64,000 nt of DNA, from the NCBI RefSeq assembly GCF_026107415.2, contig NZ_JAPCHX010000006.1, positions 62,001 to 126,000 of the forward strand, in the 5' to 3' direction. The translations under genes were made by a program, and so were the position numbers. The DNA comes from Microbacterium sp. MPKO10. Its GTDB lineage: Bacteria > Actinomycetota > Actinomycetes > Actinomycetales > Microbacteriaceae. A model generated the notes under the pieces. It saw nothing but the letters and a program-made list of their open reading frames with translations, did no database searches and had not been told where the DNA came from. Positions within the stretch are counted from its first letter, which is position 1. Each line of letters begins with the position of its first letter. This document shows positions 47,781-57,049 of the stretch, piece after piece.

Positions 47781-49601
47781 TCAGGACAGCGACAGCCCTT
47801 GCGTGGGCTGTGGTGTTGTGTAGATGCGGTCGATCACATCGGCGAAGTCCTTGACGATCACGGCTCTCTTGATGCTGAGCTTTGGCGTCAGGTGCCCGGA
47901 GTCCTCTGTGAACTCGGTGTCGAGAATCTCGAACTTGCGAATGGACTCAGCGCGCGACACGCGCGAGTTCGCCGCGTCGATGGCGCGCTGTACCTCCGCG
48001 ATGACGGCCGGGTTGCGCGCAGCATCCGCGACGGACATCGTGGCGTCCTGCCCGTTGTTCTGAAGCCAGGTGGGCAGCATTTCCGGGTCGAGAGTGATCA
48101 GCGCGGCGATGAACGGCTTTTGGTCGCCGACGACGACGATCTGGCCGATGATGGGATTGGCACGCACCGGATCCTCGAGAACGGCCGGGGCGACGTTCTT
48201 CCCGCCCGCGGTCACAATGATCTCCTTCTTCCGACCGGTGATGGTGAGAAAGCCGTCGGCATCGAGTGTGCCGAGGTCGCCCGTGCAGAACCAGCCGTCC
48301 TCGAACGTGTCTGCCGTCGCATCCGGGTTATTCCAGTACTCCTTGAAGACATCGATGCCCTTGACCTGGATCTCGCCGTCCTCGGCAATGCGGACGCTCA
48401 TGCCGGGCAGCGGAGGGCCGACGGTGCCGATCTTCGACGCCGACGGAATGTTGACCGTCGCCGGAGCCGTGGTCTCGGTAAGACCGTAGCCCTCGAGGAT
48501 CGTGATGCCGAGGGCATGGAAGAAGTGTCCGAGTCGAGCTCCCAGCGGCGCGGAACCGGATACCGCGTAGCGGACGTTCCCGCCCATTGCAGCACGCAGC
48601 TTCGCGAAGACAAGCCGGTCGAAGAGGAGGAACTTCATCTTCAGGCCGAAGGGGACGCTGCCGGACTCGAGAGCGGCGCTGTACGCGATGGCCGTGTCGG
48701 CGGCCTTGCGGAAGATCTTCCCCTTGCCACCGGCCTCGGCCTTCTGCTCTGCCGAGTTGTAAACTTTTTCGAACACGCGCGGGACGGCGAGGAGGAACGT
48801 GGGCTTGAATGAGCCCAGCGACTCGAGCAGCCGACTGGTATCCGGCTGGTGCCCGACCTTGACTCCGGCGTGTACGGCCAGAACCGCGATGAATCGGGCG
48901 AAGATGTGCGCCATCGTGATGAACAGAAGCGTCGAGGAGCCGGGGGCGACGACCTCCTTCATCGCGACGGCCGCGTTGCGTGAGAGCTCCACGAAGTTCG
49001 AGTGCGTGAGCACGCACCCCTTCGGCGTCCCCATTGACCCGGATGTGTAGATCAGCGTGGCTATGTCAGAGCCGCGTGCCAGAGCGCGCCGCCTTTCGAT
49101 CTCGTCGTCCGGCACCTCTATGCCGCTCTGTGAGAGCTTGTCGAGGTCGCCGAGGTGCAGCTGCCAGACACGTCCCACGGCAGGCAGATCGCTGTGCACC
49201 TCGTCGAAGCGAGAGAAATGCTCCGGCGTCTCGACGATCATCGATGTGGCACCGGAATCGCTGAGGATCCAATGGATTTGCGAGGGGGAGCTCGTGTCGT
49301 AGACCGGAACGAGCACGGCGCCGGCGAACCAGGTGGCGAAGTCGATCAGAGACCACTCATAGCTGGTCTTGCACATGAAGCCGATCTTGTCGCCCGGCTC
49401 GATACCGGAGGCCACGAGTCCCTTGGACAGCGCCATTACTTGCGTGAGGAACTCTGCGGCCGTCACATCCCGCCAGCCATCGCCCGCAGGCAGGGAGAAC
49501 AGCGGCGTATCGGGAGTAGCCGAGACACGGTCGATGAGGAGATCAGAGGCGTTCGCCTCGGGATCGGCGGGAACAAGAGCAGGTACGGAGTGGTGGTCCA
49601 C
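47781..49601 (-). CDS. long-chain acyl-CoA synthetase, FadD15-like
   Basis: A 606-residue AMP-forming ligase of the long-chain ACS group, with the P-loop IYTSGSMGTPKG, the gate-type segment, EGYGLTETTAP, GWFCTGDLG and the ITGRKKEIIVTAGGKN motif. It belongs to the FadD15 branch by length and by its place before plsC and aroG, as in mycobacteria. It activates fatty acids for phospholipid or storage-lipid synthesis. GTG at 49601 with AAGGAG five bases upstream. The plus-strand frame over 47736-48812 is a shadow. Confidence 0.93.
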   Translation of the reverse strand: MDHHSVPALVPADPEANASDLLIDRVSATPDTPLFSLPAGDGWRDVTAAEFLTQVMALSKGLVASGIEPGDKIGFMCKTSYEWSLIDFATWFAGAVLVPVYDTSSPSQIHWILSDSGATSMIVETPEHFSRFDEVHSDLPAVGRVWQLHLGDLDKLSQSGIEVPDDEIERRRALARGSDIATLIYTSGSMGTPKGCVLTHSNFVELSRNAAVAMKEVVAPGSSTLLFITMAHIFARFIAVLAVHAGVKVGHQPDTSRLLESLGSFKPTFLLAVPRVFEKVYNSAEQKAEAGGKGKIFRKAADTAIAYSAALESGSVPFGLKMKFLLFDRLVFAKLRAAMGGNVRYAVSGSAPLGARLGHFFHALGITILEGYGLTETTAPATVNIPSASKIGTVGPPLPGMSVRIAEDGEIQVKGIDVFKEYWNNPDATADTFEDGWFCTGDLGTLDADGFLTITGRKKEIIVTAGGKNVAPAVLEDPVRANPIIGQIVVVGDQKPFIAALITLDPEMLPTWLQNNGQDATMSVADAARNPAVIAEVQRAIDAANSRVSRAESIRKFEILDTEFTEDSGHLTPKLSIKRAVIVKDFADVIDRIYTTPQPTQGLSLS

Positions 49602-49778
49602 TGTAGCTCCTTCGGTACGTGGGCGGGTGCGTCTTCCTCTACTCTAAAGTGAGGACGCTTGCGTTCACGGGATCGGCGAAGGCCACTCGGGGATTTCACT
49701 GCACGGAACGAGCAGGAGCAGGCGGTTTTTTGTGGGTTTCGTCAGTTTTCGAGCCCGAGTCATCTGTGGAGGTAGAAC

Positions 49779-50735
49779 GTGCACGCCATCGGGATCGATA
49801 TCGGAGGAACGAAGATCGCCGGTGCCGTCGTCGACGACGACGGTGAGATCGTCACCGAGGATCGCGTCCCGTCACCGGCACGCGACAGTTCAGCCATTGA
49901 GGATGCTGTCGTCGACATGGTGACGCGGCTGCGCGCCGAGCACGAGGTCGCCGGAGTTGGCGTCGCGGCGGCGGGCTTCATTGACGCCGCGCAGTCGACC
50001 GTGTACTACGCGCCAAATCTGAGCTGGCGCAACGAGCCGTTCCGCGCGAAGCTCACCGCGCGCCTCGACATGCCCGTCGTCATCGAGAACGATGCGAATG
50101 CGGCCGGGTGGGCAGAGTTCCGCTTCGGCGCCGCCAGGCTCGTCAGCGATATGGTCATGCTCACCATCGGAACGGGTGTCGGCGGCGCGATCGTGACCGG
50201 AGACGAGCTCTTCCGCGGCGGTTTCGGCACGGGCGGCGAACTCGGTCACATCAGGCTCATTCCCGGCGGGCTGCCCTGCGGCTGCGGTGTGCGGGGCTGT
50301 CTCGAGCAGTACGGCTCTGGTCGCGCTCTCGGGCGTCTCGCCGATGAACTCGCGGATGCCGGGGGCATCGGGCAAGCGCTCGCTGACGCGCGTGAGGCCG
50401 CGGGAGGCCGTCTTTCCGGAACGGACATCTACGACCTCATCATCGCGGGCGATGGTGGTGCTCTCACAGCCCTTCGCCGCCTCGGCTCGTACATCGGGCA
50501 GGGGTGCGCCACGCTGGGAGCCGTCCTCGATCCACAGATGTTCGTGCTGGGCGGGGGAGTCGCTCAGGCCGGTGAACTGCTGCTCGAGCCCGTGCGCGCC
50601 GCGTATCTCGAGAACCTGCCGGCTCGGGGCTTCCACCCGGAGCCCGAGTTCGTCATCGCCGAGCTGGTGAACGATGCCGGAGTCGTCGGCGCCGCCGATT
50701 TGGCGCGGATCGCCGCACGTCGAAGCGCGGCCTGA
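49779..50735 (+). CDS. glkA: ROK-family glucokinase
   Basis: A 318-residue sugar kinase of the ROK family. It has AIGIDIGGTKIAGAVV (ATP-binding), ENDANAAGWAE (catalytic Asp), the ROK signature ending GELGHIRLIPGG and the zinc motif CGCGVRGCLEQYGSG. Intact glucokinase pattern; other hexoses are possible. GTG at 49779 follows GGAGGT at ideal spacing. It is divergent from the acyl-CoA ligase. Confidence 0.92.
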   Translation: MHAIGIDIGGTKIAGAVVDDDGEIVTEDRVPSPARDSSAIEDAVVDMVTRLRAEHEVAGVGVAAAGFIDAAQSTVYYAPNLSWRNEPFRAKLTARLDMPVVIENDANAAGWAEFRFGAARLVSDMVMLTIGTGVGGAIVTGDELFRGGFGTGGELGHIRLIPGGLPCGCGVRGCLEQYGSGRALGRLADELADAGGIGQALADAREAAGGRLSGTDIYDLIIAGDGGALTALRRLGSYIGQGCATLGAVLDPQMFVLGGGVAQAGELLLEPVRAAYLENLPARGFHPEPEFVIAELVNDAGVVGAADLARIAARRSAA

Positions 50736-50762
50736 TCCGCGTCGGGGATACTGTTACATACG

Positions 50763-51452
50763 ATGTTCTACTGGATCATGAAGAACGTGATTGTCGGGCC
50801 ACTGGTGACGGCGATCTTCCGGCCCTGGGTCGTGGGCGCCGAGAACGTGCCGACGAAGGGCGCAGCGATCATCGCCAGCAATCATCTCTCGGTGATCGAT
50901 TCCATCTTCCTTCCGCTGTATCTCGATCGCCGCATCTCGTTTCTCGCCAAGAGTGACTACTTCACGGGCCGCGGTCTCAAAGGCTGGGCGACGCGCGCGT
51001 TCATGAACGCGACAGGCCAGCTCCCGATCGACCGCTCGGGCGGGAAAGCGTCCGAGGCATCGCTCAACACCGGCCTCGGCGTACTCGGGCGAGACCAGCT
51101 TCTGGGAATCTACCCCGAGGGGACGCGAAGCCCGGATGCCCGCATGTACCGCGGCCGCACCGGCGTTGCGCGCATGGTTCTTGAAGCCCGCGTGCCCATC
51201 ATCCCCGTTGTCATGGTCGGCACCGAACACATCCTCCCGATCGGGAGAACGATGCCGCGCATCAGGCGCCCGGGCCTTGTCTTCGGCAAGCCGTTGGACT
51301 TCAGCCGGTTCGAGGGGCTCGAGGGCGACAGGTTCATTCTGCGCTCCGTGACAGACGAGCTGATGTATGAGTTGCAGCGTCTCAGTGCACAGGAGTATGT
51401 CGACGTGTATGCGACGACGGTGAAGGACAAGCAGTCTCGTCTTTCGCGATAG
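50763..51452 (+). CDS. 1-acyl-sn-glycerol-3-phosphate acyltransferase (PlsC type)
   Basis: Membrane-bound acyltransferase of 229 residues, probably making phosphatidic acid for CdsA. The NHLSVID box gives the catalytic H41-x4-D46, followed by FLAKSDYF, YPEGTRSPD (glycerol-phosphate site) and VPIIPVVMVG. ATG at 50763 has no ribosome site; TACTGT (50749-50754) lies eight bases upstream. Confidence 0.94.
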   Translation: MFYWIMKNVIVGPLVTAIFRPWVVGAENVPTKGAAIIASNHLSVIDSIFLPLYLDRRISFLAKSDYFTGRGLKGWATRAFMNATGQLPIDRSGGKASEASLNTGLGVLGRDQLLGIYPEGTRSPDARMYRGRTGVARMVLEARVPIIPVVMVGTEHILPIGRTMPRIRRPGLVFGKPLDFSRFEGLEGDRFILRSVTDELMYELQRLSAQEYVDVYATTVKDKQSRLSR

Positions 51453-51512
51453 GCTGAGAGTCGCGCTTCGCGCATTTCCGCATCCACCTCGCACACAGAT
51501 TTGGGAACGCCC

Positions 51513-52883
51513 GTGACAATGTCGAATGACCCGGTAGTGAAGGCTGATGAATCAGTGATCGCCGGTCTCGACTATTGGCGCGAACTGCCGATCAAGCAGC
51601 AGCCGACGTGGAATGATCCGGATGCTGTCGCCGAGGTCTCGCGCGAAATCGCGGCACTACCCCCTCTCGTGTTCGCGGGTGAGGCCGATTTGCTGCGCGA
51701 CCGCATCGCGGGAGCCGCTCGGGGCGAGGCATTTGTTCTCCAGGGTGGTGACTGCGCCGAGACCTTCGCGGGTGCCACCGCCGACCAGATCCGCAATCGC
51801 GTCAAGACGATCCTGCAGATGGCCGTCGTGCTCACCTACGGCGCGTCGATGCCCGTCGTGAAGATGGGGCGTATGGCCGGTCAGTTCGCCAAGCCGCGCT
51901 CGAGTGACACCGAGACGCGCGGTGACGTCACGCTTCCCGCGTACCGAGGCGACATCGTCAACGGCTACGACTTCACGCCCGAGTCGCGTCGGGCCGACCC
52001 GAGCCGACTGCTGCGCGGCTACCACATGGCCGCATCGACGTTGAATCTCATCCGAGCGTTCACGCAGGGTGGGTTCGCCGACCTGCGCGAGGTGCACTCG
52101 TGGAACCGGGGCTTCGCTGCGAACCCAGCGAACCAGCGGTATGAGCACCTCGCGAAAGAGATTGATCGCGCCATCAAGTTCATGGAGGCAGCGGGAGCTG
52201 ACTTCGATGAGCTGAAGCGGGTGGAGTTCTACACCGCGCACGAGGCACTGCTCATGGACTACGAGCGCCCGATGACCCGCATCGACTCGCGGACGGGCCA
52301 GCCATACAACACGTCTGGGCACTTCCTCTGGATCGGGGAGCGCACACGCGATCTCGACGGCGCACACGTCGACTTCCTCTCGCGCGTGCATAACCCCATC
52401 GGGGTCAAGCTCGGCCCGACGACCACGCGCGATGACATGCTGCGCCTGATCGACAAATTGGACCCTGAGCGCCGGCCCGGGCGTCTGACATTTGTCACGC
52501 GCATGGGCGCGGGGAAGATCCGTGACGCGCTGCCGCCGCTTCTCGAAGCGATTCAGGCGGAAGACGCGAACCCGCTCTGGGTGACCGACCCCATGCACGG
52601 CAATGGCATCACCACGCCGACCGGCTACAAGACGCGTCGCTTCGACGACGTGGTCGACGAGGTTCAGGGCTTTTTCGAGGCGCATCGCGCGGTGGGAACG
52701 CATCCAGGTGGCATCCATGTGGAGCTCACGGGTGACGACGTCACCGAGTGCCTGGGTGGCTCAGAGCACATTGACGAGGAGACTCTGTCGACGCGCTATG
52801 AGTCGCTGTGCGATCCGCGTCTCAATCACATGCAGTCACTTGAGCTCGCTTTCCTCGTGGCCGAGGAGCTCGGCAAAGGCTGA
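51513..52883 (+). CDS. aroG: class II 3-deoxy-7-phosphoheptulonate (DAHP) synthase
   Basis: First enzyme of the shikimate pathway. The roughly 456-residue chain is the class II (plant/AroG Rv2178c) type: LDYWRELPIKQQPTW, FVLQGGDCAETFAG (Mn Cys), MPVVKMGRMAGQFAKPRS, HVGEHF-type replaced by SGHFLWIGERTRDLDGAH, and WVTDPMHGNG. The N-terminal start is uncertain between GTG 51513 and ATG 51519; a TTG at 51501 is less likely. It follows plsC as in mycobacteria and converges on the PASTA kinase gene. Confidence 0.95.
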   Translation: MTMSNDPVVKADESVIAGLDYWRELPIKQQPTWNDPDAVAEVSREIAALPPLVFAGEADLLRDRIAGAARGEAFVLQGGDCAETFAGATADQIRNRVKTILQMAVVLTYGASMPVVKMGRMAGQFAKPRSSDTETRGDVTLPAYRGDIVNGYDFTPESRRADPSRLLRGYHMAASTLNLIRAFTQGGFADLREVHSWNRGFAANPANQRYEHLAKEIDRAIKFMEAAGADFDELKRVEFYTAHEALLMDYERPMTRIDSRTGQPYNTSGHFLWIGERTRDLDGAHVDFLSRVHNPIGVKLGPTTTRDDMLRLIDKLDPERRPGRLTFVTRMGAGKIRDALPPLLEAIQAEDANPLWVTDPMHGNGITTPTGYKTRRFDDVVDEVQGFFEAHRAVGTHPGGIHVELTGDDVTECLGGSEHIDEETLSTRYESLCDPRLNHMQSLELAFLVAEELGKG

Positions 52884-52887
52884 CAGT

Positions 52888-52915
52888 GCCGCGCGTGACC
52901 TGCCGCGGGCGCGGC
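52888..52915. terminator. possible bidirectional terminator between aroG and the PASTA kinase
   Basis: GCCGCGC (52888-52894) can pair with GCGCGGC (52909-52915) around a 14-base loop in the 50-base convergent gap. The stem is short, so this is tentative. Confidence 0.4.
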
Positions 52916-52933
52916 GCGCTGTGTGGTGCTCGG

Positions 52934-54886
52934 TTAGAGGTTCGCGGTGATCGTCACCGTTGAGCCGCGCTTGATCATCTCGCCTGCGGCTGGGTCCGTG
53001 CTGTCGACGGCGAACAGGTCGTTGATGACAGCATCCCAGTACTCTTTGGGGATGTTGGAGTCGACTTTCACCACGAAGTCGGCTTCCTCGAGCTTCTGTT
53101 TGGCCGCGTTGATCGTCATGCCGACGACGTCGGGAACCTGAACGAGGTCCTGACCCTTCGATACCACGAGGTCGACCGTGTCGCCGGGTGCCAGGGGAGT
53201 GTCATAGTCGGCGGAGATGACTGTTCCCTTGGGGACGGAGTCGCTGAACTGCTCAGATACCGAGCCCAGGGTGAGACCGGCATCGTCCAGGGCCGCCGTT
53301 GCGGCATCCTGAGTCTGGCCGACAAACTTGGGCACGGGGCCGACGGAGACGAGGAAGTCGACGGTCTTGCCCTGGTATGTCTCGACGCCCCCGGTGACGT
53401 CATCACCGTCGATGGATGCCGCGATGACCCCGTTCTCGGCGACGTCGGCATTGAACTGGTACGACTTGTCGCCCACAATGAGACCGAGATCCTCGACGGT
53501 CTTCTGGGCCTCATCGAACGACACGGCGGCCAGCGATGGCAGCTTTTCGGGTTTCGGGCCGAGGGAGACGTTCACGGTGACCGTGGAGTTTGGGTAGACG
53601 AGCTCACCCCCGGCAGGGTTCGTGCTCGTGACAAGCCCCTCCTCAACGTCAAGGCTGTACTCTTCCCCGGTCTTCACGACCAGCCCGAGCTCCTCAAGCG
53701 CGGCTGCCGCGGCATCGGGAGAGTCGCCGACAAAGGTGTCAGGCACCGCCACGCGCGAGCCGGGCCCGGTGCCGAAGTACCAGCCCGTGCCTCCGACGAC
53801 GGCGCACAACAGCACGACGATCAGGAACATCCACAGGCCCTTGCGGCGTCGGCGCCCAACCGTCGTTGTGAGCTTCTTTACCGTGCCCGTTGAGGCGATC
53901 ATCGACCCGAGCGGATCAGTGGTTCCGGTCGTCGCGGCGGGAGCCGTGTGCGCATCGAATGCGACTGTCGAGCCGAACGCCACCGTTTCATCCATCGGCA
54001 TGACCGTCGTGTGCGCGGTGGGCATCGCCGAGAGGCTGTAGCCCAACTCTGCCTCGACCTCGTGCAAGCGGTCGAGCATCTCCTGGGCGTCGGCGGGACG
54101 CTCGTCTGGATCGCGTTCCGTGGCCCACAAGACCATGTCGTCGACTTCGTCTGGAATATTCGGTGCCCGTGTGCTGGGGCGCGGTACGGAATCGTTCGCG
54201 TGCTGATAAGCGATCTGCATCGGCTGCTCGCCCTTGTAGGGCTGCTCGCCGGTCAGCATCTCGTACATCATGATTCCAAGTGCGTAGATGTCGCTGCGCG
54301 TGTCGGCCATCCCGCGCGTCACCAGTTCGGGGGAGAGATAGGCGATGGTGCCCAAGAGAGCCTGACCCGTCGCCGTGTTCGCGGAGGCCGCCCTTGCGAG
54401 GCCGAAGTCGCTGATCTTGATGCGGCCGTCGTCGGCCAAGAGCACATTCTCTGGCTTGACATCGCGGTGCACGATGCCCGCGCGGTGTGCGGAGGCGAGC
54501 CCCGTGAGTACAGCATCCATGATGTCGACGACCTGCTGAGGAGTCAGCGCACCGTGGTCGCGCAGCAGCTCCCGTAGGGTGATACCGGGCAGGTATTCCA
54601 TGACCAGGTAGGCCATGTCGCCGTCCTGCCCCTGGTCAAAGACGCTCACGACATGCGGATTGGCCAGCCGAGCCGCCGAGCGCGCCTCTTGCACGAAGCG
54701 ATTCGTGAACGCCTGGTCGTCACTCAGATGACCGTGCATCACCTTGATCGCGACGCGTCGCTCAAGCCGATGATCCGTCGCGACATAGACTGTAGCCATA
54801 CCGCCGCGCGCGATGCGCGAGCGCACCTCGTATCGGCCGTCGAAGACACGGCCGATCAGAGGATCGGTTTGTTGGCTAGTCGTCAC
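52934..54886 (-). CDS. Ser/Thr protein kinase with four PASTA domains (PknB-type fold, pknL position)
   Basis: A 650-residue transmembrane kinase. The cytosolic kinase domain (about 18-280) has GGMATVY glycine loop, K48, HRDVKPEN with D142, DFG at 160-162 and GTIAYLSPE. A linker leads to one helix (about 350-371), then four extracellular PASTA repeats bind cell-wall fragments. In order, the gene sits between aroG and an Rv2175c-like gene, the place of mycobacterial pknL, although the four-PASTA layout resembles PknB. GTG start is leaderless: TAAACT (54893-54898) ends six bases before it. GarA in this window is a plausible substrate. Confidence 0.95.
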   Translation of the reverse strand: MTTSQQTDPLIGRVFDGRYEVRSRIARGGMATVYVATDHRLERRVAIKVMHGHLSDDQAFTNRFVQEARSAARLANPHVVSVFDQGQDGDMAYLVMEYLPGITLRELLRDHGALTPQQVVDIMDAVLTGLASAHRAGIVHRDVKPENVLLADDGRIKISDFGLARAASANTATGQALLGTIAYLSPELVTRGMADTRSDIYALGIMMYEMLTGEQPYKGEQPMQIAYQHANDSVPRPSTRAPNIPDEVDDMVLWATERDPDERPADAQEMLDRLHEVEAELGYSLSAMPTAHTTVMPMDETVAFGSTVAFDAHTAPAATTGTTDPLGSMIASTGTVKKLTTTVGRRRRKGLWMFLIVVLLCAVVGGTGWYFGTGPGSRVAVPDTFVGDSPDAAAAALEELGLVVKTGEEYSLDVEEGLVTSTNPAGGELVYPNSTVTVNVSLGPKPEKLPSLAAVSFDEAQKTVEDLGLIVGDKSYQFNADVAENGVIAASIDGDDVTGGVETYQGKTVDFLVSVGPVPKFVGQTQDAATAALDDAGLTLGSVSEQFSDSVPKGTVISADYDTPLAPGDTVDLVVSKGQDLVQVPDVVGMTINAAKQKLEEADFVVKVDSNIPKEYWDAVINDLFAVDSTDPAAGEMIKRGSTVTITANL

Positions 54887-54970
54887 GACTCGAGTTTACG
54901 AAGTGCACACTGAGTGGACGCCCGGACACACGGGACACGCGCCTATTCGTTGTGCTTCGTTATGGGATTG

Positions 54971-56368
54971 TCAACCGAGTTGTGCCAGCCAGGACCGTGC
55001 GGAGGCCTCCCACGTGCCGTAGGCCTCGGGGTAGGCCGAGATCTGGACGGCTTGTGCCGCTTCAGACACTGACATGTCCTTCCAACCGGCAATGTCGAGA
55101 AGCCCACGTGTCTTTCCCGAGACACCGACGAAGAACACCTTCGCCGCGTATTCCGGATTCATGATCTGCTCTTTCGTGCCCCAGCCCTGGCTCGTGCGCT
55201 GCTGGAAGAGCCCGAGCGAATCACGGTCGCCATGTTCGACGTTGCGCAGACTTGACTCCTGCATGGCCGCGGCAAGGGCGATGACCAGGCCGTAGTCGCT
55301 GACACCCAGCGAACGCCCGACCCGAATGATCGTCTGCGCGTTTGTCTTCATCTCCGCGGTGAGCGGCGTCGTATCGTCGTCAGAACTCCCGCCGGATTCG
55401 GACTCCGTCGATTCGGATCCGGGGATCGTGAGCTTCTGGCCGACATAGATGATGCTTGTCCAGGTCAGGCCGTTGGCGTCGAGCAGCGACTGGATGCTGA
55501 TCCCGTGCGCAGAGGCGATGCCGCTGACGGTGTCACCGGAGACGACCGTGTAGGTCGAACCCTTCGCGTTGTCTGACTTTTTCGAGTCCGACTTCTTCGA
55601 ATCAGACTTCGATGAATCCGAGTGCCCGGAGCTCTTCCCTGCGCCGGGAATTGTGAGCTTTTGCCCGGGGTAGATGACGGACGACCAGCTCAGGCCGTTG
55701 GCGTCGAGGAGTGACTTGATGCTGATGCCGTGTGCTGAGGCGATGCTGCTTGGTGTGTCGCCCGAGACGACAGTGTATGTTGACCCCTTCGCGTTGTCTG
55801 ACGTCTTCGAGTCCGACTTCGTCGAATCAGACGTCGATGAATCCGAGTGCCCGGAGCTCTTCCCTGCGCCAGGAATTGTGAGCTTTTGCCCGGGGTAGAT
55901 GACCGATGACCAGCTCAGGCCGTTGGCGTCGAGCAGCGACTGCGTGCTGACGTCGTGGCGTGAGGCGATACGTGAGACCGTGTCGCCTGACTGCACGACG
56001 TACGTTGTGTCTGCGGATGCTGCGCTCGGTGAGGCAGCTGCATCTTTTTTCGTGAGTGCAAGAGTCTGGCCCGCATGTACGGCGCTGTCTGTCGCGAGGC
56101 CGTTGAGCGCTGCGACGGTTTCGGCGTCAAGGCCGAAGCGTGTGGCGATGACAGCCAGACTGTCCCTGGCACCGACCGTGTATGAGGCGGGTGCCGGAAG
56201 AAAATGCGGAGTCTGACGCGGGAGCCCGGAACCACGAGTGAATCCCTCGGGCCCGTAATCGGCTGTGCGGTGTTCAGATGACTGTGCCGGTGCGATGTGC
56301 ATTCCTGCGGCGACAGCGCTCAGCAGCGCGATCGGCACCATGCTCTTTGTGACCCCTGCCGGTGACAT
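54971..56368 (-). CDS. secreted LysM-repeat protein with a C-terminal transglycosylase-like domain
   Basis: A 465-residue exported protein: signal peptide (about 1-30), one divergent LysM (SYTVGARDSLAVIATRFGLD), then three close LysM copies joined by Ser/Asp/Lys linkers, then a domain with AAAMQESSLRN and DSLGLFQQRTSQGWGT that looks like a GH23-type hydrolase or related actinobacterial phage-lysin domain. It should bind and cut peptidoglycan. I start at the ATG at 56368 after GAGGGGGA; the frame continues 12 codons upstream. It lies between the kinase and the Rv2175c-like gene, where mycobacteria have no such gene to my knowledge. Confidence 0.88.
   Translation of the reverse strand: MSPAGVTKSMVPIALLSAVAAGMHIAPAQSSEHRTADYGPEGFTRGSGLPRQTPHFLPAPASYTVGARDSLAVIATRFGLDAETVAALNGLATDSAVHAGQTLALTKKDAAASPSAASADTTYVVQSGDTVSRIASRHDVSTQSLLDANGLSWSSVIYPGQKLTIPGAGKSSGHSDSSTSDSTKSDSKTSDNAKGSTYTVVSGDTPSSIASAHGISIKSLLDANGLSWSSVIYPGQKLTIPGAGKSSGHSDSSKSDSKKSDSKKSDNAKGSTYTVVSGDTVSGIASAHGISIQSLLDANGLTWTSIIYVGQKLTIPGSESTESESGGSSDDDTTPLTAEMKTNAQTIIRVGRSLGVSDYGLVIALAAAMQESSLRNVEHGDRDSLGLFQQRTSQGWGTKEQIMNPEYAAKVFFVGVSGKTRGLLDIAGWKDMSVSEAAQAVQISAYPEAYGTWEASARSWLAQLG
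55418..56005 (-). repeat. tandem 225-bp LysM-plus-linker repeats
   Basis: Two full units (55781-56005 and 55556-55780), each exactly 75 codons, encode a LysM module and its Ser/Asp/Lys linker. A third LysM (55418-55555) lacks the linker. Long stretches between the first two are nearly identical in DNA, including the SLLDANGLSWSSVIYPGQK block. The equal length and identity suggest recent duplication. Confidence 0.85.
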
Positions 56369-56707
56369 ACGTTCCCCCTCGTCACGTTCCAGTAACGTCC
56401 CCACCGTTGCATAAGGATGTGAAGCGTGTCAATGAAAGCGAACAGTGTGGTTTGTGATAGAGACGAGGAAAAAGGGACGAAAGTGATGAACGTTATAAAA
56501 GAAGAGACCGGCCGTGACGAGATCATCTCTGCGGGGTGATGCCTGCTGATGCACGGTGGCACGGGCACCCCGTGGCAGCGCCGATCGGCTCCGGGTGGTC
56601 GAGTGATGTGGGCTCGTCCGACGAAAACGTGCACGGCGAGGATGCTGGTGGGGAACCGACCGGGTGCGTCGCTGGTCTGCGCCCGTGAACCGTGGCACAC
56701 TCGAAAC
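56369..56707. other. 339-base divergent intergenic region
   Basis: Contains the control region of the LysM gene (minus) and of the Rv2175c-like gene (plus). The part at 56400-56510 is much richer in A and T than its surroundings. A GTAAC-N7-CCGTTGC element lies at 56391-56409, and TTGACA (minus, 56427-56432) could be a -35. A small hairpin, CACGGG with CCCGTG, is at 56560-56574. No gene is convincing; the open frame at 56549 merely extends the downstream one. Confidence 0.5.
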
Positions 56708-57046
56708 GTGACAGAACCCGCAGCAATCGAATGGCTCACCATCCCTGACCTCGCTGAGATCCTCGACGTGAGGCTGAGTCGCGTGCGTCGGCTTATCGAA
56801 GAGCGTCAGCTTCTCGCTGTCCGCCGCGACGGCATCCTTGTTGTTCCCTCCGGCTTTCTGCGTGACGGTGAACCGCTGAAAGAACTACGCGGCACCATCA
56901 TCCTGCTCGCAGACGCGGGGTTCTCAGACGACGAGATCCTCGACTGGCTTCTGGAGGAGGACGACGCGATCGGGGATGCTCCGCTGAACGCCCTGCGTGC
57001 AGGGCGCAAATCTGAAGTGCGCCGCGTCGCGCAGGCTCTCGCGTAG
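56708..57046 (+). CDS. Rv2175c-like DNA-binding protein
   Basis: A 112-residue protein with a MerR/excisionase-like winged helix (IEWLTIPDLAEILDVRLSRV, IEERQLLAVRRDGILVVP) and a C-terminal helical part (GFSDDEILDWLLEEDD ... AGRKSEVRRVAQAL). Rv2175c is the known DNA-binding substrate of PknL, phosphorylated in its N-terminal tail. With the GTG at 56708 that tail is almost missing. CACACT sits six bases before the GTG. The frame is open 53 codons further upstream, so a longer form with a tail cannot be excluded. Confidence 0.85.
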   Translation: MTEPAAIEWLTIPDLAEILDVRLSRVRRLIEERQLLAVRRDGILVVPSGFLRDGEPLKELRGTIILLADAGFSDDEILDWLLEEDDAIGDAPLNALRAGRKSEVRRVAQALA

Positions 57047-57049
57047 TCC

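Noticed and set aside
47736-48812. 358-codon plus-strand frame
   Set aside because: Antisense to the FadD15-like gene, which has all ligase motifs.
49779-50735. ROK protein as a transcriptional repressor
   Set aside because: No N-terminal helix-turn-helix; the chain begins directly with the ATP-binding motif, so a kinase is the better call.
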